A stretch of 64,000 nt of DNA from Agelaius tricolor. Lineage: Eukaryota > Chordata > Aves > Passeriformes > Icteridae. Both the position numbers and the translations under genes were made by a program. The stretch covers positions 2,108,001 to 2,172,000 of the forward strand of contig JALJCS010000054.1 in assembly GCA_023055355.1 (NCBI GenBank), in the 5' to 3' direction. This document shows positions 1 to 13,600 of this stretch, in pieces. The notes under the pieces were generated by a model. The model ran no database searches and was not told the DNA's origin. It worked only from the letters and a program-made list of their open reading frames with translations. Each line of letters begins with the position of its first letter. Position 1 is the stretch's first letter.

Positions 1-462
1 TATTAAAAATCACTTTGAAGCTGTTTTTGAGAGCGGTCCTGGCTCGTGCTGTGTGTGTTTCATGGATGGCCAGGGCGTCCCCATCCCTGGCAGGGGCCAG
101 GCTGGGTGGGAATGGGGGCACCCTGGGGTGGTGGGAGCTGTCCTTGCCCGTTGCACTGGATGGGCCTTGGGGTCCCTTCCATGACCAATAAAGGCTCAGT
201 TCAGGGTTGGTCAGGTAGAACTAGATTCCCCCCACAGATCCACTTGGATATAAGATTCTCTTGGATTCCATGTTGCAAAAGATAGAAAACATTTGTTTGT
301 GTGATTTTAATAATGCTCAAACCTGATCTCCAAGTTCGCCGCGTTTGGGAACGAGCTTGGTCATCCTGCTTTTAATCCTTTGTGGTGTTTTGGGAGTTTT
401 AGGATAAAAATCCTCCACTTTGGGCAGAGCAGTGAACCATTCATGTGTTTTGTGTCTTGCAG
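1..462 (+). other. ALMS1 intron, 3' end
   Basis: No coding block is visible. The stretch at about 85-205 resembles a decayed CR1 3' tail. The intron ends in TTGTGTCTTGCAG, the acceptor of the first exon in the window. Confidence 0.7.
85..205 (+). mobile_element. CR1 LINE 3' end, decayed remnant
   Basis: The order of words (CCCTGGCAGGG, CACTGGATGGGC, GGGGTCCCTTCCA) matches the terminal part of CR1 3'UTRs seen elsewhere in the window, with many substitutions. Confidence 0.4.
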
Positions 463-1622
463 AGCTGCCAGGCGGTTCTCAGCGCGCAGAACCCTCCCGT
501 GGTGTCCCTGAGCCCTGTGCCATGCCCACCGGGCAGAGCTGCAGCCAGCATCCCCGGGAGCCCTGCAGGGCCAGGGCTGGGGCTGGACACGCCGCCCAGG
601 GCACAGCAGGGCAGTTCTTTGCCCTCCCTGCAGAGCCTGATGACAGCAGGAGCGAGGAGCTGAGTGCCAGGGCATCCTTGGGGCGCGGGGCAGCTGGCAC
701 GGGGCCGCACCAGGGAGCTGCTGGCACCCGGCCTGCCCCACGGGGCCGGGCCGCTCACCTGCAGGACAGCGTGGGGAAGGCACCACGGCACAGGGGCCCT
801 GCCCTGGGGCAGAGGGGCGGCCTGGACGAGCTGTGGCTGAGCTTCCTGGAGCGCCAGGGCAGGCAGCAGCAGCAGCTCAGCAGGGACGGAGAGCTGAGCC
901 TCGTGCAGCGCCTGGATCGGCTGGCCAGGCTCCTGCAGAACCCCATCAGGCACACCCTGGCTCCCACAGCTGCTGGGGACAAGGTTCCTGAGCAGGAAAT
1001 GCGGGGAGGGGAACAGCCACAAGCTGGGCTGGCAGGAAAAGCCAGGTCTGGGAGCAGCACGGAGCCAAAGGGAGCACGAGTGGGACAGAGGCCACGTGTG
1101 AGCCATGGCAGCAGCAGCAGCCCAGGGGAGCTCAGGCCGGGGCAGAAGGTGATCCAGCACCTGGGCAGGATCCTGGAGGAGCAGCAGCACCTGGGCAGGA
1201 TCCTGGAGGAGCAGCAGCACCTGGGCATCCCCAGTGACAGCTCCTCAGAGAGCAGGCTGAGCAGAGAGCCCAGCAGCTGCAGCACCTGCAGCACCTCGGC
1301 GTGGGACACGGGCACAGGCCTGGACACCTCCCCTGCCTCTGGGGACAGCAGCTCCCTGTCCCTGTCCACCATCGACACGGCCAGGCTGCTCCGCGCCTTT
1401 GGGCAGCACAGGCTGGCCCCAAGCACCAACACTCCGAGCCCAGCCCCAGAGCTGTCCCCAGAGCTGTCCCCAGAGCTGTCCCCGAGGCTGGCCCGGCTCT
1501 ACCGTGCCATCAGCCAGCAGAAGAGGCGCTCTGAGAAGTGGCAGGAGCAGAGTGGAGGAGCTGGGGCTGCAGGATGTCCCCAGGGAGCTGCTCAGAGCCT
1601 CGGGAAGGGACAGCAGAGCCAG
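463..1622 (+). CDS. ALMS1: ALMS1 coding exon (first in window, 1,160 bp)
   Basis: Begins after TTGCAG and ends at CAG|GTAAGA. The first two bases complete a codon (phase 1 in, phase 0 out). It encodes a polar Gln/Ser-rich stretch with two blocks conserved in ALMS1: one around 830-955 (LWLSFLERQ then [15 protein letters not shown]) and one around 1363-1420 ([13 protein letters not shown]), followed by an [15 protein letters not shown] block near 1488-1530. It carries two in-frame repeats: a 30 bp unit at 1155-1227 and a 12 bp PELS unit at 1445-1484. Confidence 0.92.
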
Positions 1623-4600
1623 GTAAGAGCTCCCTGAGCCCAGCCCTGCCCCATCCCTATGGGAACCCCCACTGCTGCCAGCTCTGTGAGCTGGGAACCT
1701 CTGGGAATCTCTGAGAGTCACTGGGAACCTCTGGGAATCACTGAGAACCTCTGGGAATCACTGAGAGTCACTGGGAATCTCTGAGAGTCACTGGGAATCT
1801 CTGGGAATCACTGGGGATCTCTGAGAATCACTGAGAACCTCTGGGAATCACTGAGAACCTCTGGGAATCACTGAGAGTCACTGGGAATCTCTGAGAGTCA
1901 CTGGGAACCTCTGGGAATATCTGAGAATCACTGGGAACCACTGAGAATCTCTGGGAATCACTGGGTATCTCTGAGAATCACTGAGAACCTCTGGGAATCA
2001 CTGAGAGTTACTGGGAATCACTGGGGATCTCTGAGAGTCTCTGAGAGTCACTGGGAATCTCTGAGAATCACTGGGAGTCTCTGGGAATCATTGAGAATCA
2101 CTGAGAGTCACTGGGAATCTCTGAGAATCATTGGGAATCACTGGGAATCAATCACTGGGAATCAGTCACTGGGAATCACTGGTTTGCAGGGGAAGCTTCT
2201 GCCTTCCACGGGGGCAGACCCATCCGAGGTCTGCAGGAGCCAGGGCAGCAGCTCAGGCTGGCACCCAGCACCTGGCTGTGCCCTCCTTGTGTCCATTCCC
2301 TTGGGAATGGATCCATGCAGAGCCAGGGCAGCAGCTCAGGCTGGCACCCAGCACCTGGCTGTGCCCTCCTTGTGTCCATTCCCTTGGGAATGGATCCATG
2401 CAGAGCCAGGGCAGCAGCTCAGGCTGGCACCCAGCACCTGGCTGTGCCCTCCTTGTGTCCATTCCCTTGGGAATGGATCCATGCAGAGCCAGGGCAGCAG
2501 CTCAGGCTGGCACCCAGCACCTGGCTGTGCCCTCCTTGTGTCCATTCCCTTGGGAGCAGACCCTGCTGTCCCAGTCCTTGGGTACCTGCAGGCTCAGTGA
2601 GGTTGTAAATCTGATGGAAATTCCAGCCAGGACATCCCTGGGCAAGGATCCATACAATTATTGGAGTTTCCCTGCTGATGGGCTTGTAAAAATGTGTAAA
2701 TTGTTTTGTCTGGCTGGTTGTGAGGTTTTTTCTTTAAAGAGCTGAGAATTCCAGGTGAGAGCTCTGCAGTGCAGCTGTTTGAAAGGGGAGGGAATAATTC
2801 CTTCAGGTGAATTTGGCTGTTGCCCTTGGCAGGAGAAATGGAAATGTTCTTAACTGGGACTCAGCCTGGATTTGGTGATTTTAGTAAGGAATTACAGAGT
2901 TCAGGGGTTCTGTAATCCACAGGAATGCTGAAAAGTACAGAACGAATGAGGAATATTGAATTACTTCTTTCATTTTTTTGTATTTCCAGATGAAAGTGGA
3001 ACTGGTGTCATTACTACCAGATTTAATTTAAATTACTATTTTATTTTATAGAAACAACTCCAAGTCTGGTTGTAAAATAAGCCAGTGAATTATGAAATAA
3101 TGAAAAATAATGCCAATAACGAAATTAATCTGGGGAAGAAACAATATTTTTGAAGGTGAAGAATGGTTTAAAAATATTTTAGTTAATATTTTTATTAATA
3201 ATATTTATTATTTATTTATTTATTTATTTAATAAATATATTAAAAATTATTTAATATTTTTATTCATAACATTTATTTGAAGGTAAAATAAAACTGTTCT
3301 GAACTATGCAATGTTAGGACTATAAGCAGAACACCAGCATTAGGATCCAACATTTCTGGCACAGTTGTAGAATTCAGAAGATGATTTTATTCCATGTTCC
3401 ATTCACAAGATGACTTTTTCAGGGTCCATTGAACCTTAAACCCAAATCTGATTTTTTAACCTGTTAAATCACCTGTGAGATGACAAATGGAATTAATGCT
3501 ATGGGGAATAAACCCTTTAAAGGCTCATTGAATGCCCATGGCTTTAGAAACTCACATTTTTTATCTGCTGATGAAATATTCTTTTTAAAAAATCCATCTG
3601 AAGACACACATGTCCCCCCTCAAATAAGGAGTGAGAGAAGATGGATGGCAAAACAGCAAATTTAATTTAAAATTCCAATTTTGGTCACTTCTGGGCTGTT
3701 TAGCTGACAAGAAGTCAAGATTTATTTGTATTTTTAGTGCAAATGTCTGGTTCTGAGCAGGAGCCCAGCTCCCAGAGAGATCCCTGCCCCAGTCCCTGGG
3801 GGAATGCTGCATCTGGAGCTCAGCTTTGGGAGCCCACTGTCAGCCCTGCTCCACAAAAGCTGCCTCCAGCCTTCTGCATGTGCAGCTCCAGAGCATATTC
3901 CCATGATATGCATATTCCCAGGATATCCCCATGCCAGCAGGAGTGTTCTGGCACTGCCCAGGCTGGGGGGCTGCTGCTGGGCAGGGCAAGGGCAGATTTG
4001 GGGTTTTTCTCCCTGCTTTGACACGTTTTTGCCAAGCACATAATTCAGAGTCACACGTTCACAATTCAAATGTTCACATGCTCTGTTATCTGAAAGGGAA
4101 TCCATATCCATGCATGTGTGCACTGCCTCTCCTGGAGCTGGGATAGTTACAGGAAATTAAAGAAAAGCAGGTTTATGAGAGCCAAAATGGCCTCCTTCTA
4201 GCACTGAGGTTTTGTTTGGGGTGATAGAGCTCCAGTAAAAGGGAATAAAGGGGCCTCTGCATTTCCATGGCCTCCTTCTAGCATTGAGGTTTTGTTTGGG
4301 GTGATAGAGCTCCAGTGAAAGGGAATAAAGAGGCCTCTGCCTTTCCATGACCTCCTCCTAGTATTGAGGTTTTGTTTGGGGTGATAGAGCTCCAGTGAAA
4401 GGGAGTAAGGGGGCTGCTCTTGGGGGTTGCTCACAGGACACTCACAGTTAATTTCCAGGTTCCTGACTGCAGTTCTGTAATTAGAGCTGGAGCTCAGGGA
4501 AGCTGTGAGCACTGTCAGGGTGTGCTGGGAGCCTGGAGGTGCTGTCAGGTCATTCACTGGTGATAACAAAACCCCCAGAGCCAAGGCTTGGGACAGCCTT

Positions 4601-7600
4601 CCTGCTTTGAATGGCTTTATTAACTGAAATCCATGTGTGATGTGCCAGCTGTGTCCAGCCCTGCAGCTTTCACACCTGGCTTGGTGTCAATGAAGGTGTG
4701 ACACTGCCCTCAGCCCTCAGCCCTGCTCCTTCCATGTCCCTCCTGTTTCTTGCATTTGTGGAGTTGAATTTCTCCCACCTGCAGGACTCTGTGCTGAGGG
4801 TCACAGGGTGAGGGAGCTTCCCCTGCTTTAAGAGGGTTTTGCCTGCCCACCCTGGCAGGGAACAATTCCCAGTTCCCAGGATCCCATCCATGCCTGCCCT
4901 CTGGCGCTGGGAGCCATTCCCTGGGTGCTGTCCCTCCCTCCTTGTCCCCAGCCCCTCTGAGCTCTCCCTTCAGCTGAACAGCCCCAGGTGGGTTGGAGGA
5001 TGCCCAGTGCTGTCCTGACTGATGCCAGCAAGCTCTTGCCACAGAAATAATGTGCTTTTGTAATGTAGCTAATGTGCTTTTCAATAATGTACCAAACTGG
5101 GCTGCTGGAAGTGCATGGGGTGGGGCCAGGGCTGGGTTTTGTGAGGGCAGGGGGACGGATCAGCCTGGGCTCAGCATTAACAGCAACAGAACCCAGGTAC
5201 ACTGAGGGAAAAGCAATGGCTCCTTTCTGTTTAAATCCTGTTTGCTGGCTCTGGTTGGAATTTCAGGAATTCCTGTTCCCTTGCCTGTTTTTGCAGAGCA
5301 CCATGCCCTTCTCAGACTCCACCTGTGCCAGCAGCAGCTCCTGGGGACCCAGCTGTGCCCTGAGCCACAAGAGACGGGCACGGATGCTGAACAAAGGGAT
5401 CCAGGCAGGTGAGGCCCTGAATCCCACCCCTCCCTGGGCTCCTCCTGCCTCTCCTGCTTTGGAACCTGTCCTCCACAGTCTGGGGGTTCTGGGCATGGGT
5501 CTGTGCAGGCAGCACCCTCCAAATTCACTCCAGCTGCTGTCAGGGAAGGGTGATGTGTTCAGTGAACGTGAGCTGTTTAATTGCCATTTTTGGGCTGCTT
5601 TAAAAACCAGTTTTCTCACTTGTAAGTTTCTTAACCTCACCTTCTGCTCCGTTTCAATGGCAAAGGTGAGCTGCCTTTTTTATCTATTGTTTTTTCCCCA
5701 AGACATCTGTTCCTCCCAGAATGGGTTTTGTAGGCTTATGCTATTTCAGAAGGCAACTGCAGTGTTCCGTGTTCTTCCTGGGAATATTTTGGGTGTTAGA
5801 TTCTATTTCAGTCCCGAGCTGCTCCTGGCCTGGTGCAGTTCTGCAGTTGGGTTTTTTCTGGTGGCAATTAGCAGTTTCTTCATTGCTTTCATTTCCACGC
5901 CAACTCCCCATCATCACATTGAGTAATGGCCCTCGTTTATTCATCAGATACAGCAATTATTTATTTATTCCTGCTTGTGTGCAAGCAGATTGAATCAGGG
6001 AAGGATTTTCATAGGGCAGAGTTAATTCCAGTTGAATTCCCACCCCCAGATAAATGTATATTTCGCTTGGGGTATTTGGTTTTAGTTTCCCTCAGATTAT
6101 CATGCAGTAACAATCCTGAGCCACTGGAAACTCTCCTTGGTTTGGGGAAGTGTAAAATAGAAATGTGAAAGGTTTGGACTGTTGGAGGTGGGTGAAGGAT
6201 GTGGTGATTCTTCACTCCTGGCTGGAGTGGGGTCATTCCCTGCCCTGGCACACGGGTCTGAGGTGTCCCTGCTTGGTTTCCATTCCAGGGGACCTGGAGA
6301 TCGTCAGCAGCGCCACCAAGAGGAACACCCGGGACGTTGGGGTGACCTTCCCCACGCCCAGGAGCAGCCAGCAGCTGTGGGAGCCCCCGGGGCAGGGCCA
6401 GGGCCCAGCCTGGCAGCAGCAGCCGGGCAGGATCCTGACAGACACACGGAGCAGGAGGAGCAGGCTGCGCCTCCAGCAAGGTCAGCACCTGGGGCAGGGC
6501 TGGGGACAGCTGGGGCAGGGCTGGGGACACCTGGGACAGGGCCAGATACACCTGGGACAGGGCTGGGGACAGCCAGGGCAGGGCCAGGGCACAGCCAGGC
6601 AGGATCCTGACAGACACACGGAGCAGGAGGAGCAGGCTGCGCCTCCAGCAAGGTCAGCACCTGGGACAGGGCTGGGGACAGCTGGGGCAGGGCTGGGGAC
6701 ACCTGGGACAGGGCCAGATACACCTGGGACAGGGCTGGGGACAGCCAGGGCAGGGCCAGGGCACAGCCAGGCAGGATCCTGACAGACACACGGAGCAGGA
6801 GGAGCAGGCTGCGCCTCCAGCAAGGTCAGCACCTGGGACAGGGCTGGGGACAGCTGGGACAGGGCTGGGGACAGCTGGGACAGGGCTGGGGACAGCCGGG
6901 GCAGGGCTGGGGACAGCCTGGGCAGGGCTGGGGACACCTGGGACAGGGCCAGATACACCTGGGACAGGGCTGGGGACAGCTGGGACAGGACTGGGGACAG
7001 CTGGGACAGGGCTGGGGACAGCCGGGGCAGGGCTGGGGACAGCCTGGGCAGGGCTGGGGACACCTGGGACAGGGCCAGATACACCTGGGACAGGGCTGGG
7101 GACAGCTGGGACAGGGCTGGGGACACCTGGGACAGGGCCAGATACACCTGGGACAGGGCTGGGGACACCTGGGACAGGGCTGGGGACACCTGGGACAGGG
7201 CCAGATACACCTGGGACAGGGCTGGGGACACCTGGGGCAGGGCTGGGGACAGCCTGGGCAGGGCTGGGACAGGGCTGGGCACAGCCTGGGCAGGGCCAGG
7301 GCACAGCCAGGCAGGATCCTGACAGACACACGGAGCAGGAGGAGCAGGCTGCGCCTCCAGCAAGGTCAGCACCTGGGACAGGGCTGGGGACAGCTGGGAC
7401 AGGGCTGGGGACACCTGGGACAGGGCCAGATACACCTGGGACAGGGCTGGGGACACCGAGGACCAGGCTGGGGACACCTGGACAAGCCTGGGGACAGCCA
7501 GGGCAGGGCTGGGGACAGCCAGGGCAGGGCTGGGGACAGCCAGGGCTGTGTCACAGCCTGTGGTGGTGGTGGTGGTGCACACACCCTGCCCCTGAGCATC

Positions 7601-10600
7601 CTGTGCCAAGGGGCAGGAGCCACAAGAGCACAGCACCCACACTGATCCATGGACAGACAGCTCTTCAACTAATTACAGTGGAAAAGTGCTGTGTTTATTA
7701 CAGCACTGGTACAAGCTGAATCATTTCTAAAGGTTTGTGTGCTCTTGAGAGTCTAAACTTCCTTTTTGTCCCTTGACCTGTTGCTATGCATTAAGTTTTG
7801 CAATAGGTTTGTGCATATTTATTTATCACAATTAGTTCTGATCAGTAGAGAGCTCTCTGGTTGTCCATCCATCTCCTGCAGCTTTAGTTTTGGTTTGCAT
7901 CTTATTTTAAGGTCTAAGAGGCCCCTCTTATTTTCTTCTAGCTTGGAAGTTCACATTCTTTTCACCTTGTTTGAGGCAGCTTTGTGAGCTGCAGGCTGTT
8001 GCAAGCACAGGTTTTTTACAAGCACAGCAAATGGATAAACTCTACAGACTAAGCAGTTCAAAGCAGCACACTTCACCTGAATCTGGAATGGGTTTCTAAC
8101 CTCAGTTCATTCCTAACCTCACATCTCAACACACACACAGCAGCTCGGGGGTGAAGGCACAGGGGGGTCCAGCATGGAGTTCCAATGTGCTTCATTTCAG
8201 ACAATGCTGAAGGCAGCCAGGGGCCAGAGACAAACACAAAGGAGGCTCCAGTGTATAAATACAGGAGGAGGGAATCGGGGATCCAGAGGTCTGAGGGCTC
8301 AGGGGTGGCACACGGGGAAGGGACTGACAGTGCTGCAGCATGGCAGGGTGGTAGAAATGCTGCAGCCTTCCTCCAGGTGTCTCCTTCAGAAGCTGCTCAG
8401 AGTAAGGCCACCAGAACAGCATTTCAGGGCCATGCACACACACATACACACAGCACAGATGGCTCAGCAGAGGAAGCACAGGAAGGGTCTTTGCATGATG
8501 CATTCCAGTGAGGGTTTATTCCAAAGCACACCAAAGGATCAGGGACAGAGACCAAACCATGGAGTGTGCACAGGTTCAAGGATGGGGTCAGTGACCTGAG
8601 GGCACAGGGGTGGGCAGAGGGCAGCAGCCTGCAGGGGCAGTGAGGGATGAGTAGTTGGGGTGAGCAGGGTCAGCTGGCCCATGGGGGAGGCAGTCTGATG
8701 TGGGTTGGCAGTAGCACTCAGAGCACCATGGGCTCAGTCCTCTCCAGCAGCCAGGTGGGGAAACTCTATGGCAGATCCTTCCAAGGCAAAACAATCCCTG
8801 GGGATTTCCCTGGGGGGAGGATTCAGAGGGTTCCACTCAACAGGGGATGCCAGGGTGGATGGGCAGGGTTACATAAACCAAGGGGGTAACAGGGAAGGGA
8901 GAATTCTCTAGAACATGAACGTACAGGGTGAAAGGGGTAGGGAAGGCCAACAGGCATTGGGCAGGACAGAACTGGAATAAATTAGCACAGTGCTGCAGAG
9001 CACCCTGAGCTGTGAGGAGTGCCCAGAGCCTGAGGTGCATCTCCCCAGGGCATTCCCACTGCCCTCTCCCTGGCAGGTCAGGGGCCCCCACAGACAGAAC
9101 TGACCCTGCCACTGCCTCCTCCTGCTGGGATTTCATGGGACTTCAGCCAAACCCTGCCAGGGCATTGCAGTGCTGGCTTCTGATGGCAGTTTCAGCCATG
9201 AAACAGCTGTTACAGCAGGAAATGCACTCATGGGGAGGAATAAACAAGGTGAAGACCTGGCAATCCTGTAGGTGCTTAACATGAACTTCTGAGACACAAA
9301 GGTTCTGTTGAACTCTCAGTGCTGGTCACCAACTTGTCCTTAATGTCTCATGCCCTGAGGCTTCCCAGAAGTTTTTTCCAGAGCACTTGGGTGAAAATTG
9401 GGAAGAGCTCGACTGGTTTTGAGAGTTGCATTTTTAGGCTGCTGGTGGAGTCTCCTGATGTTTTTATTTTTTTTTTTTTTTTTGTCTCTTAAATTCCTGC
9501 CACTCTTCATAACGTCACAATTAAATGTTTAAAAATATTTCCCTTACTCATCACTGTTGTTGTTGTGGGGACTGATCATTCTCTCTCATAAGGGTTTAAT
9601 TTAGAGAATTCAGAATATCTGCTCAGAATCCCAGCTGATGTATTCACATCATTGTGTGTGTAAACTGTGAGTAACTGAATTCCTGGAGACACGTTGAGCA
9701 TTTGGGAGATGGAAAGCATATGATCTTTTGAGCATTTGGGAGATGAAAAGCATTTGATCTTCCAAAACATGGATAAAGAGCCACAGGGCTTAGGCCAGCA
9801 GAAAGATTCCTTAAAAATGTGTGATTGCTGGTAAATAACTGTTCTTTCCATGGAGGCAAACAGGGAAAATGAACAGTTGTGGGCTTTTCAGAAGTGGTGG
9901 TTAATAAAGGCTTGCTGGGGAAGGAATTCTCTTGAACCTGCCCAAGGTGTTTCCTACAGAAATTGAGCTGCAGTGCGGGGTTGCTGCAGTGCTGGCCCTG
10001 GCTGGGTTTAGCTGCAAACCTGGGCACTGCTGTGGTTGAAGCCCTGGTCCTTCCCTTCTGAGGGATGTGGGACAGGATGGGAGGGTGAGAGTGGGGAAGC
10101 CACTGGATTGGGACAGAGACAGGATAACAGGGCAAGGGAAAGCCACACGAGCACAGCCAGACAAGGAACTCATTCTGCACTTGGAGAATCCTGGAATGGG
10201 TTAGGGGGGAAGGGACCTTAAAGCCCACCCCGTGCCACCCCTGCCATGGCAGGGACACCTCCCACTGTCCCAGGCTGCTCCCAGTGTCCAGCCTGGCCTG
10301 GGGCACTGCCAGGGATCCAGGGGCAGCCCCAGCTGGGAATGCTCTGGGAATTCCTGTGCCAGTCTCTCCCCACCCTCCCAGGGAACAATTCCTTCCCCAT
10401 ATCTGGTGTAAACCTGCCCTCCTTCAGCTTCAGACTCTTTTCCTTTGTCCTAGTCCCTCTGCAGCCTCCTTGGAACCCCCTGTAGGCACTGGAGGGATCC
10501 TGGAGGGCCCCTGCCCACATTCCCAACCATGGAGAGCTCCATTGTGCCTGATGTGACTTGGGAGGTCAAAGCACCATCATTCCAAGTGCTCCCCTTCCTC

Positions 10601-13600
10601 TTCCCTCAGCTCTGTCTCCTGACTGTGATCTGGGATGCCCCTTGGCTCAGCTGGCATCACCTCTCCTGGCTGTGTCCCCTCATTCCTGCAGGAATAAAGG
10701 ACCATGGATTGGGATGGACAACAGGCACAAATTGCCTCAAATCTTCTTTCTCTCCCGTGCTCTTTTAACAGGGACTGCGTGGCTCGTCCCAGCAGAGGAC
10801 TTGGAATGTGAATCAAGGAAAGAAAACCAGTGCAGTGCCACTCTTGGCCCTGGGCCAGCCTGGTTTGAGCCCTGGAGCAGCACAAAGCCCTGGAGAGAGC
10901 CCTTGAGGGAGAAGAACCGGGAGGAGCAGCCCAGGCTGGGCCAGGGAGCAGTGACACCCCCGGGGGCTGGCAGGGGGCTGGGGCAGCCCCTGGGCAAACT
11001 CACCCTGCAGGTGAGGCACCTGAGCCAGGCACTGCTGGGGCACATCCTGGCTTGCTCTGGCACTCTGGCTTTCCCCAGGATGCTGCCCCAAGTTACTGCC
11101 CCAGTACTTGACTTGGTCTGGTATTACAGCAATTGAACCCCTTGGCTTCAGGAGCCAGGGGGATGTAGCTGACAGAACATCCCATCACACTTGTTTCCAT
11201 GCAGAAACAGCACTGAGGTGTACATAGTATGAGATCAAAATTAGTTTTTATTATTCTTTATTATTATTTTGGGGTTTTTTCCTTCTGGCCAGTTTATTTC
11301 CACGTTGTTAAAGCAGAGGCTCAGAGGCTGCTGGCGTTAAGGACAGGAGTTTTATCTTACACCCAATATTGTGAGGGGATTTTTTCCATGCTCTGGGGTT
11401 GGTGGTGGGTGTTGTGGGTCTCCCCTGCAGCTGCCAGCCCCAGCTTGGGGTGTTTGTGTCCCCTCAGGAGGCGCTGGCCCTGCACCGCCCCGATTTCATC
11501 TCGCGCTCGGGGCAGCGCCTGCGGCACCTGCGGCTGCTCCGCGAGGAGAGGAGGCTGCACAAATCCCAGAGGGAAGCACTGCTGCCAGCCCAGAGGGAAA
11601 CACTGCTGCCAGCCCAGAGGGACCAGCTGCTGCCAGCCCAGAGGGACCAGCTGCTGCCAGCCCAGAGGGACCAGCTGCTGCCACCCCAGCAGCTGGTGCA
11701 GCCTGCCAGGAGGAGAAGAGACTGCAGGACTGCAAATCACCTGGTGTCCAACCGAGGTACTCCAGGGCTCTGCTTTGAATTCTTTGGTTTCGTGAACCCC
11801 CCATTATGCTTCAGGGTGTATTTATTTACTATGTATTTCTCCTAAAGCCATTACAGTTATTTAAGCCTGTTGTCTGTAAGATCTTGTAAAGAGTTTTTTT
11901 CGAAGAACTTCTATAAAATTTACAAAGGACTCACATTGTTGCAGTAACAAACTCGTTCATCGTTCCCTTATCTCAAAATTTTCCATTCAGGTTTCCTGAT
12001 GAGAGAAAAAAGAAGAGCAATTCCCAAGCATGAAATGTTTCAAAGATCTAGAAGGTAAAGTTCAGGGAATTTTATTTCAGGTGGATCAGTGCCCTGGGTA
12101 GGGAAGAGCTCTGAATCCTGTCTGCAGTCGTAGAACTGGGTGTGCAAATAATTTAGCTTTTTCAGTGAAAAATGCAGGTGCCTTATCAGAGGGAGAAATG
12201 TTCTACTTAGAAGTTCCAAGAAACAAAATAATTTTGGAAATTATTTCTGTAGCTAAACCTAGGATTCTGCTGCAGTGTCAGCCATCCACAGCAGACTGGG
12301 TCCCACTGGGAGAGGGAGTGAGCTGGGGCACACGAGCATCTGAGGAAGCTCACAAACTATTTACCAAAGTGGGTAACTGGGGCAGCAGGGAGGCAGCATT
12401 CCCCCAAAGGAAGAGGCTTTCTATAGAAATAATCACCCCAAGGGAATGCAGAGACTTTTACCCTTGGAAAAGCCACCTCAGGGTGGGGTTTGTGTTATTT
12501 CTGACTGCAGTAATTCATCTCTGCGGTGCCCAGCACACTCCCATGGATTTACCCTTGGAGCAGCTGTGCTGCACAGGGGCCATGGGAAGGGATAGTGAAA
12601 AATGGGAGTTCACTGCAGCTGAATTTTGCTGTGAATGGGATGGGAAGTGCTGGGCCAGGACCAGCAGAGGTGGCAGAGCCTGAAATAATCCCAGGTTGGT
12701 GGGATGAGGCCTGAGCAGCCTGGTCCACCTTGGAATTAACCCTGCTTTGAGCAGCAGCTTGGGGGCTCCAGAGGTTTCTGCCAGCCTTGGTTTCTCTGTG
12801 ATTCCACCAAGCACCTGCTGCAATACACAATGTATAAAATAAACCCCTTGGTGATTTTTAATGACTTCAGTGATTTTGCATGATACATTTTAATGACTCT
12901 TAGCATTTAAGAGTATTCTTAGAGTGTCTGGGGAAGGTGTCCCTGCCCATAGCAGGGGTGCCACTGGATGGGCTTGGAGGTCCTTCCAACCCAAACCATT
13001 CCAGGATTGAAGGAAAACTTGGGGAAGCATCAGCACAGGAGAAGACAAAGCAGGGCAACACTACTGAAAGCACTGGAATTTTGGGAATGCCTGAAAAGCT
13101 TCAGTGCGGTGATTGCTGTGCTGAACCCCTGCCATGGCTGGAGGGACACAGGACTGTCCTTGGCTGGGGACATGGGGGACACTGAGCTCCAGCTGGGGCA
13201 CCACGGCAGGGCAGAGCTACAGGTGCTGCTCTGGGGAGGTGCTGGGGCAGGAGAGGGGCAGTTCCTGGGACTGGAGAGGGGTTCCAGGGACAGGAGAGGG
13301 GTTCCAGGGGCAGGAGAGGGGTTCCAGGGGCAGGAGAGGGGTTCTAGGGACAGGAGAGGGGCAGTTCCAGGGACAGGAGATGTTCCAGGGGCAGGAGAGG
13401 TTCCAGGGGCAGGAGAGGGGTTCCAGGGGCAGGAGAAGAGCGGTTCCAGGGGTAGCAGAGGCATTGCAGGGACAGGAGAGGGGTTCCAGGGACAGGAGAG
13501 GGGTTCCAGGGGCAGGAGAGGAGTTCCAGGGGTAGCAGAGCCATTGCAGGGGCAGGAATTCCCAGCTCAGTGCTGCTGTGGATTCCACAGTGGGACAGCA

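Larger units (their letters stand above)
2570..5296 (+). other. ALMS1 intron body
   Basis: Mostly AT-richer unique sequence with a TTTA-rich patch at 3185-3260. I see no exon or conserved block between 2570 and 4185. A three-copy 80 bp repeat and a CR1 fragment follow, and the intron ends in TTTTTGCAG at 5296. Confidence 0.6.

Noticed and set aside
185..195. AATAAA near 187 as a poly(A) signal
   Set aside because: It lies within an ALMS1 intron and a decayed CR1 tail; the true signal is at 18090.
6482..7642. 386-codon minus-strand frame rich in SPALSQV repeats
   Set aside because: It is the antisense of the ALMS1 donor minisatellite.
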